From Archivesica marissinica (taxonomy: Eukaryota > Mollusca > Bivalvia > Venerida > Vesicomyidae): 64,000 nt of DNA. A model generated the notes under the pieces. That model was given only the letters and a program-made list of their open reading frames with translations. It did not search any database and was not told the DNA's origin. Positions 1 to 11,689 of this stretch are shown piece by piece. The first letter of the stretch is position 1, and every line of letters begins with the position of its first letter. A program made the position numbers and the translations under genes. The stretch spans positions 59,278,870 to 59,342,869 of the forward strand of contig CM026390.1 of the NCBI GenBank assembly GCA_014843695.1. Reading direction: 5' to 3'.

Positions 1-98
1 GACCGACCGACCGACCGACCGACCGACCGACCGACCGACCGACCGACCGACCGACCGACCGACCGACCGACCGACCGACCGACCGACCGACCGACCGA
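1..98. repeat. (GACC)n tetranucleotide microsatellite, left end cut by window
   Basis: Uninterrupted GACC units fill the first 98 bases and pass directly into the 18-bp minisatellite. The motif is the reverse complement of the long GGTC block at 25090-26842. The true length is unknown because the block begins outside the window. Confidence 0.97.
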
Positions 99-3000
99 TC
101 AGGGTGTATGGATCTATCAAGTGTATGGATCTATCAGGGTGTATGGATATATCAGGGTGTATGGATATATCAGGGTGTATGGATATATCAGGGTGTATGG
201 ATCTATCAGGGTGTATGGATCGATCAGGGTGTATGGATCTATCAGGTGTATGGATCTATCAGTGTGTATGGATCTATCAGGGTGTATGGATCTATCAGGG
301 TGTATGGATCTATCAGGGTGTATGGATCTATCAGGGTGTATGGATATATCAGGGTGTATGGATATATCAGGGTGTATGGATATATCAGGGTGTATGGATC
401 TATCAGGGTGTATCGATCGATCAGGGTTTATGGATCTATCAGGGTGTATGGATATATCAGGGTGTATGAATCTATCAGGGTGTATGGATATATCAGGGTG
501 TATGGATATATCAGGGTGTATGGATATATCAGGGTGTATGGATATATCAGGGTGTATGGATCTATAAGGGTGTATGTATCTATCAGGGTGTATGGATATA
601 TCAGGGTGTATGGATCTATCAGGGTGTATGGATATATCAGGTGTATGGATCTATCAAGGTGTATGGATATATAAGGGTGTATGGATATATCAGGGTGTAT
701 GGATATATCAGGGTGTATGGATATATCAGTGTGTATGGATATATCAGGGTGTATGGATCTATCAGGGTGTATGGATCTATCAGGGTGTATGGATATATCA
801 GTGTGTATGGATATATCAGGGTGTATGGATATATCAGTGTGTATGGATCTATCAAGGTGTATGGATCTATCAGGGTGAATGGATCTATCAGGGTGTATTT
901 GTCTATTATGTGTATGGATCTATCAGGGTGTATGGATATATCAGGGTGTATGGATATATCAGGGTGTATGGATCTATCAGGTTGTATGGATATATCAGGG
1001 TGTATGGATCTATCAGGGTGTATGGATATATCAGGTGTATGGATATATCAAGGTGTATGGATCTATCAGGGTGTATGGATCTATCAAGTGTATGGATCTA
1101 TCAGGGTGTATGGATATATCAGGGTGTATGGATATATCAGGGTGTATGGATATATCAGGGTGTATGGATCTATCAGGGTGTATGGATCGATCAGGGTGTA
1201 TGGATCTATCAGGTGTATGGATCTATCAGTGTGTATGGATCTATCAGGGTGTATGGATCTATCAGGGTGTATGGATCTATCAGGGTGTATGGATCTATCA
1301 GGGTGTATGGATATATCAGGGTGTATGGATCTATCAGGGTGTATGGATCTATCAGGGTGTATGGATATATCAGGGTGTATGGATATATCAGGGTGTATGG
1401 ATCTATCAGGGTGTATGGATCGATCAGGGTGTATGGATCTATCAGGGTGTATGGATATATCAGGGTGTATGGATCTATCAGGGTGTATGGATATATCAGG
1501 GTGTATGGATATATCAGGGTGTATGGATATATCAGGGTGTATGGATATATCAGGGTGTATGGATCTATAAGGGTGTATGTATCTATCAGGGTGTATGGAT
1601 CTATCAGGGTGTATGGATATATCAGGGTGTATGGATCTATCAGGTGTATGGATCTATCAGGGTGTATGGATCTATCAGGGTGTATGGATATATCAGTGTG
1701 TATGGATATATCAGGGTGTATGGATCTATCAGGGTGTATGGATCTATCAGGGTGTATGGATATATAAGTGTGTATGGATATATCAGGGTGTATGGATATA
1801 TCAGTGTGTATGGATCTATCAGGGTGTATGGATCTATCAGGGTGTATGGATATATCAGTGTGTATGGATATATCAGGGTGTATGGATCTATCAGGTGTAT
1901 GGATCTATCAGGGTGTATGGATATATCAGGTGTATGGATCTATCAGGTGTATGGATCTATCAAGTGTATGGATATATCAGGGTGTATGGATCTATCAGGT
2001 GTATGGATATATCAGGGTGTATGGATCTATCAGGGTGTATGGATCGATCAGGGTGTATGGATCTATCAGGTGTATGGATCTATCAGTGTGTATGGATCTA
2101 TCAGGGTGTATGGATCTATCAGGGTGTATGGATCTATCAGGGTGTATGGATCTATCAGGGTGTATGGATATATCAGGGTGTATGGATCTATCAGGGTGTA
2201 TGGATCTATCAGGGTGTATGGATATATCAGGGTGTATGGATATATCAGGGTGTATGGATCTATCAGGGTGTATGGATCGATCAGGGTGTATGGATCTATC
2301 AGGGTGTATGGATATATCAGGGTGTATGGATCTATCAGGGTGTATGGATATATCAGGGTGTATGGATATATCAGGGTGTATGGATATATCAGGGTGTATG
2401 GATATATCAGGTGTATGGATCTATCAGGGTGTATGGATCTATCAGGGTGTATGGATATATCAGGGTGTATGGATCTATCAGGGTGTATGGATCTATCAGG
2501 GTGTATGGATATATCAGGGTGTATGGATATATCAGGGTGTATGGATCTATCAGGGTGTATGGATATATCAGGGTGTATGGATATATCAGTGTGTATGGAT
2601 ATATCAGGGTGTATGGATCTATCAGGGTGTATGGATCTATCAGGGTGTATGGATATATCAGTGTGTATGGATATATCAGGGTGTATGGATATATCAGTGT
2701 GTATGGATCTATCAAGGTGTATGGATCTATCAGGGTGAATGGATCTATCAGGGTGTATTTGTCTATTATGTGTATGGATCTATCAGGGTGTATGGATATA
2801 TCAGGGTGTATGGATATATCAGGGTGTATGGATCTATCAGGGTGTATGGATATATCAGGGTGTATGGATATATCAGGGTTTATGGATATATCAGGGTGTA
2901 TGGATCTATCAGGGTGTATGGATATATCAGGGTGTATGGATATATCAGGGTGTATGGATATATCAGGGTGTATGGATATATCAGGTTGTATGGATATATC

Positions 3001-5924
3001 AGGGTGTATGGATCTATCAGGGTGTATGGATATATCAGGTGTATGGATCTATCAAGGTGTATGGATCTATCAGGGTGTATGGATCTATCAAGTGTATGGA
3101 TCTATCAGGGTGTATGGATATATCAGGGTGTATGGATATATCAGGGTGTATGGATATATCAGGGTGTATGGATCTATCAGGGTGTATGGATATATCAGGT
3201 GTATGGATCTATCAAGGTGTATGGATCTATCAGGGTGTATGTATCTATCAAGTGTATGGATCTATCAGGGTGTATGGATATATCAGGGTGTATGGATATA
3301 TCAGGGTGTATGGATATATCAGGGTGTATGGATCTATCAGGGTGTATGGATCTATCAGGGTGTATGGATCGATCAGGGTGTATGGATCTAGCAGGTGTAT
3401 GGATCTATCAGTGTGTATGGATCTATCAGGGTGTATGGATCTATCAGGGTGTATGGATCTATCAGGGTGTATGGATCTATCAGGGTATATGGATATATCA
3501 GGGTGTATGGATCTATCAGGGTGTATGGATCTATCAGGGTGTATGGATATATCAGGGTGTATGGATATATCAGGGTGTATGGATCTATCAGGGTGTATGG
3601 ATCGATCAGGGTGTATGGATATATCAGGGTGTATGGATATATCAGGGTGTATGGATCTATCAGGGTGTATGGATATATCAGGGTGTATGGATATATCAGG
3701 GTGTATGGATATATCAGGGTGTATGGATATATCAGGGTGTATGGATCTATAAGGGTGTATGTATCTATCAGGGTGTATGGATCTATCAGGGTGTATGGAT
3801 ATATCAGGGTGTATGGATCTATCAGGTGTATGGATCTATCAGGGTGTATGGATCTATCAGGGTGTATGGATATATCAGTGTGTATGGATATATCAGGGTG
3901 TATGGATCTATCAGGGTGTATGGATCTATCAGGGTGTATGGATATATCAGTGTGTATGGATATATCAGGGTGTATGGATATATCAGTGTGTATGGATATA
4001 TCAGGGTGTATGGATCTATCAGGGTGTATGGATATATCAGTGTGTATGGATATATCAGGGTGTATGGATCTATCAGGTGTATGGATCTATCAGGTTGTAT
4101 GGATCTATCAGGGTGCATGGATCTATCAGGGTGTATGGATATATCAGGTGTATGGATCTATCAGGTGTATGGATCTATCAAGTGTATGGATATATCAGGG
4201 TGTATGGATCTATCAGGTGTATGGATATATCAGGGTGTATGGATCTATCAGGGTGTATGGATATATCAGTGTGTATGGATATATCAGGGTGTATGGATAT
4301 ATCAGTGTGTATGGATATATCAGGGTGTATGGATCTATCAGGGTGTATGGATATATCAGTGTGTATGGATATATCAGGGTGTATGGATCTATCAGGTGTA
4401 TGGATCTATCAGGTTGTATGGATCTATCAGGGTGCATGGATCTATCAGGGTGTATGGATATATCAGGTGTATGGATCTATCAGGTGTATGGATCTATCAA
4501 GTGTATGGATATATCAGGGTGTATGGATCTATCAGGTGTATGGATATATCAGGGTGTATGGATCTATCAGGGTGTATGGATCGATCAGGGTGTATGGATC
4601 TATCAGGTGTATGGATCTATCAGTGTGTATGGATCTATCAGGGTGTATGGATCTATCAGGGTGTATGGATCTATCAGGGTGTATGGATCTATCAGGGTGT
4701 ATGGATATATCAGGGTGTATGGATCTATCAGGGTGTATGGATCTATCAGGGTGTATGGATATATCAGGGTGTATGGATATATCAGGGTGTATGGATCTAT
4801 CAGGGTGTATGGATCGATCAGGGTTTATGGATCTATCAGGGTGTATGGATATATCAGGGTGTATGGATATATCAGGGTGTATGGATATATCAGGGTGTAT
4901 GGATATATCAGGGTGTATGGATATATCAGGGTGTATGGATCTATAAGGGTGTATGTATCTATCAGGGTGTATGGATCTATCAGGGTGTATGGATATATCA
5001 GGGTGTATGGATATATCAGGTGTATGGATCTATCAGGGTGTATGGATCTATCAGGGTGTATGGATATATCAGTGTGTATGGATATATCAGGGTGTATGGA
5101 TCTATCAGGGTGTATGGATATATCAGGGTGTATGGATATATCAGTGTGTATGGATATATCAGGGTGTATGGATATATCAGTGTGTATGGATATATCAGGG
5201 TGTATGGATCTATCAGGGTGTATGGATATATCAGTGTGTATGGATACATCAGGGTGTATGGATCTATCAGGTGTATGGATCTATCAGGTTGTATGGATCT
5301 ATCAGGGTGCATGGATCTATCAGGGTGTATGGATATATCAGGTGTATGGATCTATCAGGTGTATGGATCTATCAAGTGTATGGATATATCAGGGTGTATG
5401 GATCTATCAGGTGTATGGATATATCAGGGTGTATGGATCTATCAGGGTGTATTGATCTATCAGGTGTATGGATCTATCAGGGTGTATGGATCTATCAGGG
5501 TGTATGGATATATCAGGGTGTATGGATCTATCAGGTGTATGGATATATCAGGGTGTATGGATCTATCAGGGTGTATGTATATATCAGGGTGTATGGATCT
5601 ATCAGGTGTATGGATATATCAGGGTGTATGGATCTATCAGGGTGTATGTATCTATCAGGGTGTATGTATCTATCAGGGTGTATGGATCTATCAGGGTGTA
5701 TGGGTCTATCAGGGTGTATGTATCTATCAGGGTGTATGTATCTATCAGGGTGTATGGATCTATCAGGGTGCATATAACTAGCAGGTGTCGATGTGTGAAT
5801 CTATCAGGGTGAATAGAAATATAAGGTGTCGATGAATGGATATATCAGGGTGTATGGATCTATCAGGGTGTATAGAACTACCAGGTGTCGATTTATGGAC
5901 CTAAGGGGTCATGTATATCAGATT
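99..5924 (+). repeat. 18-bp minisatellite array, left copy
   Basis: The unit is TATGGATCTATCAGGGTG, with a common variant carrying ATATATC in place of ATCTATC. Some 17-bp units lack one G, and rare units carry CGATC, AAGG or AGTG. There are about 320 units. The unit has no stop codon in any of the three forward frames (CMDLSG, VWIYQG, VYGSIR), so long open frames appear and are switched by the 17-bp units; these are not genes. A variant block with GAATGG and TTTGTCTATTATG occurs near 876-912 and again near 2736-2772. The exact 1860-bp spacing shows higher-order repetition. The last 150 bp (about 5770-5924) are degenerate units. Confidence 0.97.
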
Positions 5925-6101
5925 ATCAAGGGCTGTGTATAACTTTAGTATACGGGGCTGGTGAATGAGTTTATCAGATATGTTTGTATCTATCTGCCAT
6001 TTGATCCAGTCAATTAGTACTGCCAAACATGGACTGGTGTATGCATCTGTTTGCGGCTATACTACATGGGTATGGTATGTGTCGTTGAACGAGTTATCAA
6101 G
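5925..6101 (+). repeat. Single-copy segment, left arm of an inverted duplication
   Basis: This 177-bp non-tandem stretch follows the minisatellite directly. Its reverse complement is found at 17111-17288, and I see no mismatch when comparing by eye. The matching stops at the point where the right-hand copy meets the N gap. To the right of 6101 the sequence is unique. Confidence 0.93.
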
Positions 6102-7609
6102 GGCCTGTGTAGGAGCCTAGCAAGGTTCTGTGTATACGTGTAGATATACCAGAAGCCAGTGTATGGTAACATTAGTGCCTTCGTGTGGGTGTGCCTACCA
6201 CATGTTCCGGGGGGAGGGGGCAATGCGAACACGAAATTATCATTTCTATGGAGCTCTATTGTTGTATTTTAAATATTAAAGCTATTAATTAACTGTATTC
6301 TATTGAAAGTTGCGTAAATGATGTGCAAATAGCAACTTTGATTATACTTGAAACTACATCTGCGTTTTTTTTAATAATAACATTTTCAGGCACTTGCATT
6401 GAATACCATGGGTTGACTCCGGCTATTGTATAATAACCTCTGCATGATCAATATTGCTCGATACACCGTCCTCTTTCAACAGCAAATGTTACATGATGAC
6501 GCTTCATTCTTGTTATGGTTGACCTTCAAAAATGTGTCAACACCCCATACCTGACATGACCCATGGGAGCACTGACGCACTGCCATCCAATTGATGACAC
6601 GATCAGACCCGAAGTGTGTCGAATCACATTAGTTGGAGATGCGGGCGCCAACGTGCATATTTCATGTTTGCCCTGACATGTATGCCAGTTATTAATACAT
6701 TTGTGTAGTTTGTGGCTCATTTATGGTGTTGAAGAACGACCCCATTGTTGAATTAATGCACGCAAATATCGCGCAAATTTCCAAGCAGGTGGCAGACGAA
6801 ATGCACTGAAAATAAATCAAAACCAGCTGATCCCCTCATCTCAACTACCGCATTTCTAGCTTGATTTAATGAGTTGCAACTGAACAATAGCTACTAATTG
6901 ATTATTGTTTGTGTCTTAAGGGTTTAAAGCGACAATACATTCAACTTGGTGAATAAGCACATTTCTACAGAATGTATTTTCCTATTATATGGTATCATTC
7001 CCCACCCCCTCCAATATTTGCTCAATACTTAGTATTTCAACTAATAAGCAAACGTCGTATACGCGGTTGGTTGACATAACAAAATAATGTAAATAGGGTA
7101 GCCATTCATACGTAATACAACTCGTGTATCCTGAATAACACGATTTATGGTACAGCTTTACCTTTATATCTCACATGTGTGCCTATGCATATTTATTTGT
7201 AGACTAGTCTTAGTTAACTTATCTTTAAACGATATTAGCTCGCGTTTTGTATTGACTCCTATGACAAACAAACGTCAATTCAGGAGCGTGGATGATCGTT
7301 ATATGAAATCCTACTTTCAATTTTCAAAGTTTGTAGATCACAATAACACTGTTTATTGATTCAATGTTAGTGTTCGAATGTATAGCAAAGCATTTATGCG
7401 TGGAAACAAATTGCTTTTTGCGATGTAATGTCGCTTTAAAGTCGCACCAACAGCTTGGGTCATGTGCTGACTCTCCAGCTATTATTCGCGGAGGAAGCTC
7501 CCTGGTGCTCCTCCGGCAAGTATTTCACGCACTGACGGGTACAATGCCTCAATTGATAGCTTCGGTTATAGTTTCATAACTCTACATGTATTACCGTCGT
7601 GTATACACA
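6102..7609. other. Intergenic, no gene recognised
   Basis: AT-rich DNA holding only short open frames (70 codons or fewer) with no recognisable domain. A G-rich run lies near 6209-6220. I see no tandem repeat, RNA gene or transposon here. Confidence 0.6.
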
Positions 7610-7830
7610 TTTAGCTTTAGATCGATTGCGACACAAATTCGTACAACTTATATTAATCACTCTGGAGACCTCATTCTTGATGGAATCCATCGCCACGAGG
7701 GAGAGAGAGAAGAAGCAATGTGGAATTTAAATGCATTGCCTAAGGGCACAGCCGTAACGGCTACAGCTGGGAGTAAACTCCGGCCTTCTCATACATGAAT
7801 CGAAAGTTCTACCACTGCGCTATCACGAGT
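7610..7830 (-). mobile_element. SINE, family B (tRNA-Leu-like head), degenerate copy
   Basis: The copy matches the family-B elements at 30266, 49527 and 51212. It shows the shared tail (CGATTGCGACACAA, then TATATTAATCACTCT), the body with CGCCACGAGGGAGAGAGA and TGGAATTTAAATGC, and a decayed tRNA-like head with CACTGCGCTATCACG near 7815. The minus orientation follows from the head being at the right end. The head is more diverged than in the other copies. Confidence 0.75.
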
Positions 7831-8808
7831 TGTATTACGTTTAAGGTATATACTGTATGGCAGCGTAAAGCTGGGCTGCCACATATTCACTACTTACATT
7901 ATATTATTTATCTAGTTTCGCAGTATTCTTATTACTATCTCTGACTGCCAAATTAACGCACTACGTGTGTTGCATTACGCCCGTATGTTGTATTGTGCAT
8001 AGCTGTAGCTATCATAAAGTTCAGCTAATCATAAAGATGGTATAAACACTATCTACGAGGTGTCTCACAGAAATGAACATAGTATTCAATAAGTGAATGC
8101 AACATTTTAATAATATCTACTTAAGGTGGCACAATAACAAACTAATCACATATTTCTACTCTTATTACTATTCTGAGATTTGCTGTCTTTAAGCTGATTT
8201 CATACATATTTTGAAGATACCCCTATAAGTTGTATATGCACATTGTTAGATAAATTTGTTATCATTATTTGATTCACTCCCCTTTTCTACTCTCCTAGCC
8301 AATTCCATATTTAGCATCATATTCCATTACATATTATATATAGTTTCTCTACTTTTCAGCTTTTACATTACTTTATAATTCAATGTGCAGTTCTCACTTA
8401 TAGCCAACCCTAGCATGTGATTGTATTTGCTCTTGATATGACTTTGTGTTGTTAATTGAATTTTCATCTCACTATACGATCACAGACGGCCACGAAATAC
8501 GGAACCACGCTACTTTACAGTTTTAAGGATGCTAAATCAGCATGTTTGATAATGTCACTATATTGTGCAGTTTGTATGTAGCCTTATGTTATATGTATTT
8601 TGGAGGACCTCATAAATATATTTAAAATACAAAATATTTATGTTAAGCGCTAACTACATCGGTGAGAATTTAGTCCTCTCAGTCACCGAGAGCAAATCTA
8701 TATATATAGTGAACGATAATATAAAACAATTAAATTCATAACTGATCAATGTATCGATAAAGGAATCAATATACGTGTACATGGTTGTATGTAGACACAT
8801 GACTATAA
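7831..8808. other. Intergenic, no gene recognised
   Basis: AT-rich sequence with no open frame above 60 codons and no repeat that I can identify. Confidence 0.6.
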
Positions 8809-8819
8809 GTATTGTAATG

Positions 8820-9111
8820 TGTGTGTGTTTTACGTTTATTTATCGTCGCTACTGGTTGCCCATATGAGCGACGCCTCTTGAAGAGAGTATTCGTTTTAGA
8901 TTTTTGGAGGATAGTGCAGTGATACAGACAGAGACGCATCCCATAGTCTCCTCTGGTTCTTTTACGTGCACGGTGTAAAGCACCGACACGAGACCTCGGT
9001 TTAAAGTCCCATCTGAAAGATTGTTAATTTTATTAGGGTCAGACTGGGGATCGAACCTGCGATCCCTGGATTACCAGTACAACGTGTTACCACTGGAATA
9101 CAGATTCGTCT
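8820..9111 (-). mobile_element. SINE, family A (tRNA-Thr-like head), full length
   Basis: On the minus strand the element starts with a tRNA-like head containing a box-A-like segment and the box B GGTTCGATCCC (9045-9055, reading GGGGATCGAACC on plus). The anticodon stem-loop TGGTAA is flanked by complementary arms and would read GGT (Thr). The body contains GCACGTAAAAGAACCAGAGG and ends with CGACGATAAATAAACG. The flanks TATTGTAATGT (8809-8819) and CATTGCAATGT (9114-9124) look like a slightly mutated target-site duplication. Confidence 0.85.
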
Positions 9112-9124
9112 GTAACATTGCAAT

Positions 9125-10225
9125 GTGAAGACGTACCGCCTAAACTGACAGACGAATATCCGACGTGCCTTCGGGCAGTATTTCATATACCGGTGGGTAC
9201 CCAGGTACAACCAACGACATTTCGCAAGCCAGCTGAATAGCGTCGCTATATGAAGTAAATCGACATCATCAGTGTGATTCGAATCTACAGCTTTGGTGGG
9301 CGAGTAATTTAAAATCAACGGCTACAGATTAGCCGTGCTAGACTAGTAGATCAGATCGTGAATTCTCTAGACTTACCCCATTATACTATATGGTTATGGT
9401 GTCATTGTTTTTCAAATCGACTAGTTTATATAAATATATAGATCGCCAGAATTCATACCGTTGTATCTATCTCTAATATATTGCTATAACTATGTTCTAT
9501 ATGTGGTTAGAAAGGTCACACAAACTCGTTTGAAGGTCATCAGTTAATAATAGGGTTCGATCGAGTTTGTCATCATATAATGAAGATACATTGGTGGTCC
9601 CGAGCTCAACCCTATAATCAAAAGGCGGGCCCTAATAGTGTACAAATTACTGGGAGCATGAGCAGATAACCATCGTGTCTTCTGTTGTGTACGCTCTTTC
9701 AATTCAATTATATACCCGACAATAAAACGTGTTATTAGCGCAATTTATCGCTGTAAAGTAGAATTAGAGAACGCTTTGATGTCAGTTCACCTTGGTAATG
9801 GTCACCGTTTAGCTAAAATCAAAGTATCTTTCAATTATGAAAATGTGTAACCCTCTATTTGGCTTTGAAGCTTCTTTGAGACAAACTTTAATAAAGATGT
9901 ATGACTTTTCATAATTTTCATGTCGCTGTGTAAGCACAGATCGCTCGCCCATATGGTTCGCCGGAGGCGAGGGTAAATAAGCTCAATCATCATCAGACGC
10001 AGCTTCCTATGTCAGTGGTTATATATTTAGTTGTTTTTATAACGTTTTCATAATTATCAAAATGTGTGTTTGGTGTTCAATTAAACGATGGCGTACATGG
10101 AAATATGTGTAACGTGTTAATAATCTAGATAATGATGACTCACTGAAAGGGAATTGTGTGTTTTTCCTCGCTGTATAAGTAACCCTCAATCTGCCAATCA
10201 CGACTAAAGTCGCTTTTGCAAACAG
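9125..10225. other. Intergenic, no gene recognised
   Basis: No convincing open frame, RNA gene or repeat family is visible. The longest open frames are about 60 codons and have no domain signature. Confidence 0.55.
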
Positions 10226-10352
10226 CATAGAGCCAGATGAGGCGGTACCGAATGTGCCGTCTGATCAGGCTCTATGTTTGGTATTCGGATAATGGAGCTA
10301 AATCACGTCAGCAAACAACATAGATCCTGATCATATCTGGATCTATGTTGTT
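10226..10352. repeat. Two adjacent related palindromes
   Basis: The first inverted repeat (10226-10276) has roughly 20-bp arms beginning CATAGAGCC and ending GGCTCTATG, with a few mismatches. The second (10314-10352) has perfect 14-bp arms, AACAACATAGATCC and its complement, around an 11-nt loop. The arms of the two share a CATAGA(G/T)CC core. They lie just outside, or at the far end of, the LTR region of the retrotransposon. Confidence 0.7.
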
Positions 10353-10379
10353 TTCACATTCCGTCCAATTTATTCGGCA

Positions 10380-11465
10380 GGTTATGTGTTAAGTAAAAAT
10401 ATACACATTATTGTGTATACTTTGTCGCAAACTCTCCTTTTTCTTCTCGTAATAATATGTCTCGGTTGCTACGGCTCTTACCAGGGTCTATCCTATTGTA
10501 GACTCGCTGGAGTTGTCTAGGGGGTTTCTTCGTTATTATATGTATTAATGATAACTCAACACAGTATTACATTTCTTCTATATAATATCTTGTTTAAATT
10601 GGCATCAGAAATATCCATATATATATAATCAGTGATCTATATATATATACATCGTATCATTAAAAGCTTATTTAACAATCCATTTGTGTGAGCCGACTAT
10701 GCGCTTACACAATATATTTAACATCCAATCTTTCTAATCCGTCATTACTCAATATCACTATAATCTAATCACTGTTTCTGATTAGATTAACTTTTAATCA
10801 CCTTCTGGTGGTTCGCCGAAACTCTGTTTCTTCTATGGCTGAACAATTTAATTATTCGACAAATCTTTATAAGTTATATTTCTTATAATGTCCATAATAT
10901 CTAAGTATCATAAATACAGTTTATATGTTCTATATACTAGATTGAGATCACGACCTTTCTCGCTCCTGGAGTTAGGCTCTAGTGTGTCTGATTTATGTTA
11001 ATAAAATCCATTTCTTATATACATGATTGAATCAGTGTATATATGATATAACAATTCCTAAAACATCTGTTATTCCTAAACATCTGTTATGTTATCTAAT
11101 ATTACACCATCAAACCAGTTCGGTGCCTTTATATTACATAACTGGACACCTGCAACCACGGCCTGTTATCTAATATTACACCATCAAACCAGTTCGGTGC
11201 CTTTGTATTACATAACTGGACACCTGCAACCACGGCCTTGATAAACTGAGATTAGGCCTAACATCTTAAGTCATTTCCCGCGCGAAGCGAGATTGATAAT
11301 TTTAGGCGCGAAAATAATAGCAGACGATTATGCATAAAACAAATATATATATATTACATGGTAAACATTTGGCCATATATAGAAACAGTTTTATGTATTT
11401 ATATAATACATAACTATTTATATATAACAATAATAAATATTTCGTGCAAATTGGGGTTTTGCACA
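10380..11465 (-). repeat. Probable 3' LTR of the Ty3/gypsy element (outer end unresolved)
   Basis: On the minus strand the LTR would begin TGTGCAAAACC at 11465, directly after a purine-rich tract. The first 21 nt after the initial T form a hairpin (11444-11464) with 7-bp arms GTGCAAA/TTTGCAC. The other LTR is missing because the contig ends inside the element, so the left boundary, which should read TG on plus, cannot be fixed. A plus-strand TTTATT at about 10369 (AATAAA on minus) is a possible polyadenylation signal. The region holds a 74-bp tandem duplication and much AT-rich DNA. Confidence 0.45.
11091..11238. repeat. 74-bp direct duplication inside the probable LTR
   Basis: Two adjacent copies (11091-11164 and 11165-11238) start GTTATCTAATATTACACC and differ at about one position (TTATATT versus TTGTATT). 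Tandem duplications in a U3 region often affect enhancer copy number; that role is inference here. Confidence 0.92.
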
Positions 11466-11478
11466 ATCCTCCCTACCC
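11466..11478 (-). promoter_or_regulatory. Polypurine tract (plus-strand primer site of the retrotransposon)
   Basis: On the minus strand the sequence reads GGGTAGGGAGGAT immediately before TGTGCAAAACC. A purine run abutting a TG-starting LTR, about 210 nt downstream of the pol stop codon, is the usual arrangement for priming of second-strand DNA synthesis. The position is inferred from layout only, since the second LTR is not available for comparison. Confidence 0.6.
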
Positions 11479-11689
11479 GGGGAGAAGTTTGACATCGCCC
11501 GCTATCGGCCGATTTACAAATCTTCATTCCTTTGAATATACAGTAGAAAACAATCATAATATCAATACATCATATGTCCTAAAATAGCATTTCTTTCGCT
11601 AGGTACCAACATTCTAATCATAGAGGCAATAACTATTTACTGAACAACTGAAATAATACCAAGTACATTTACTAAGTCAAACATCACAG

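Noticed and set aside
1..98. A telomere
   Set aside because: GACC units are not TTAGGG or a known variant, and the same motif occurs internally at 25090-26842.
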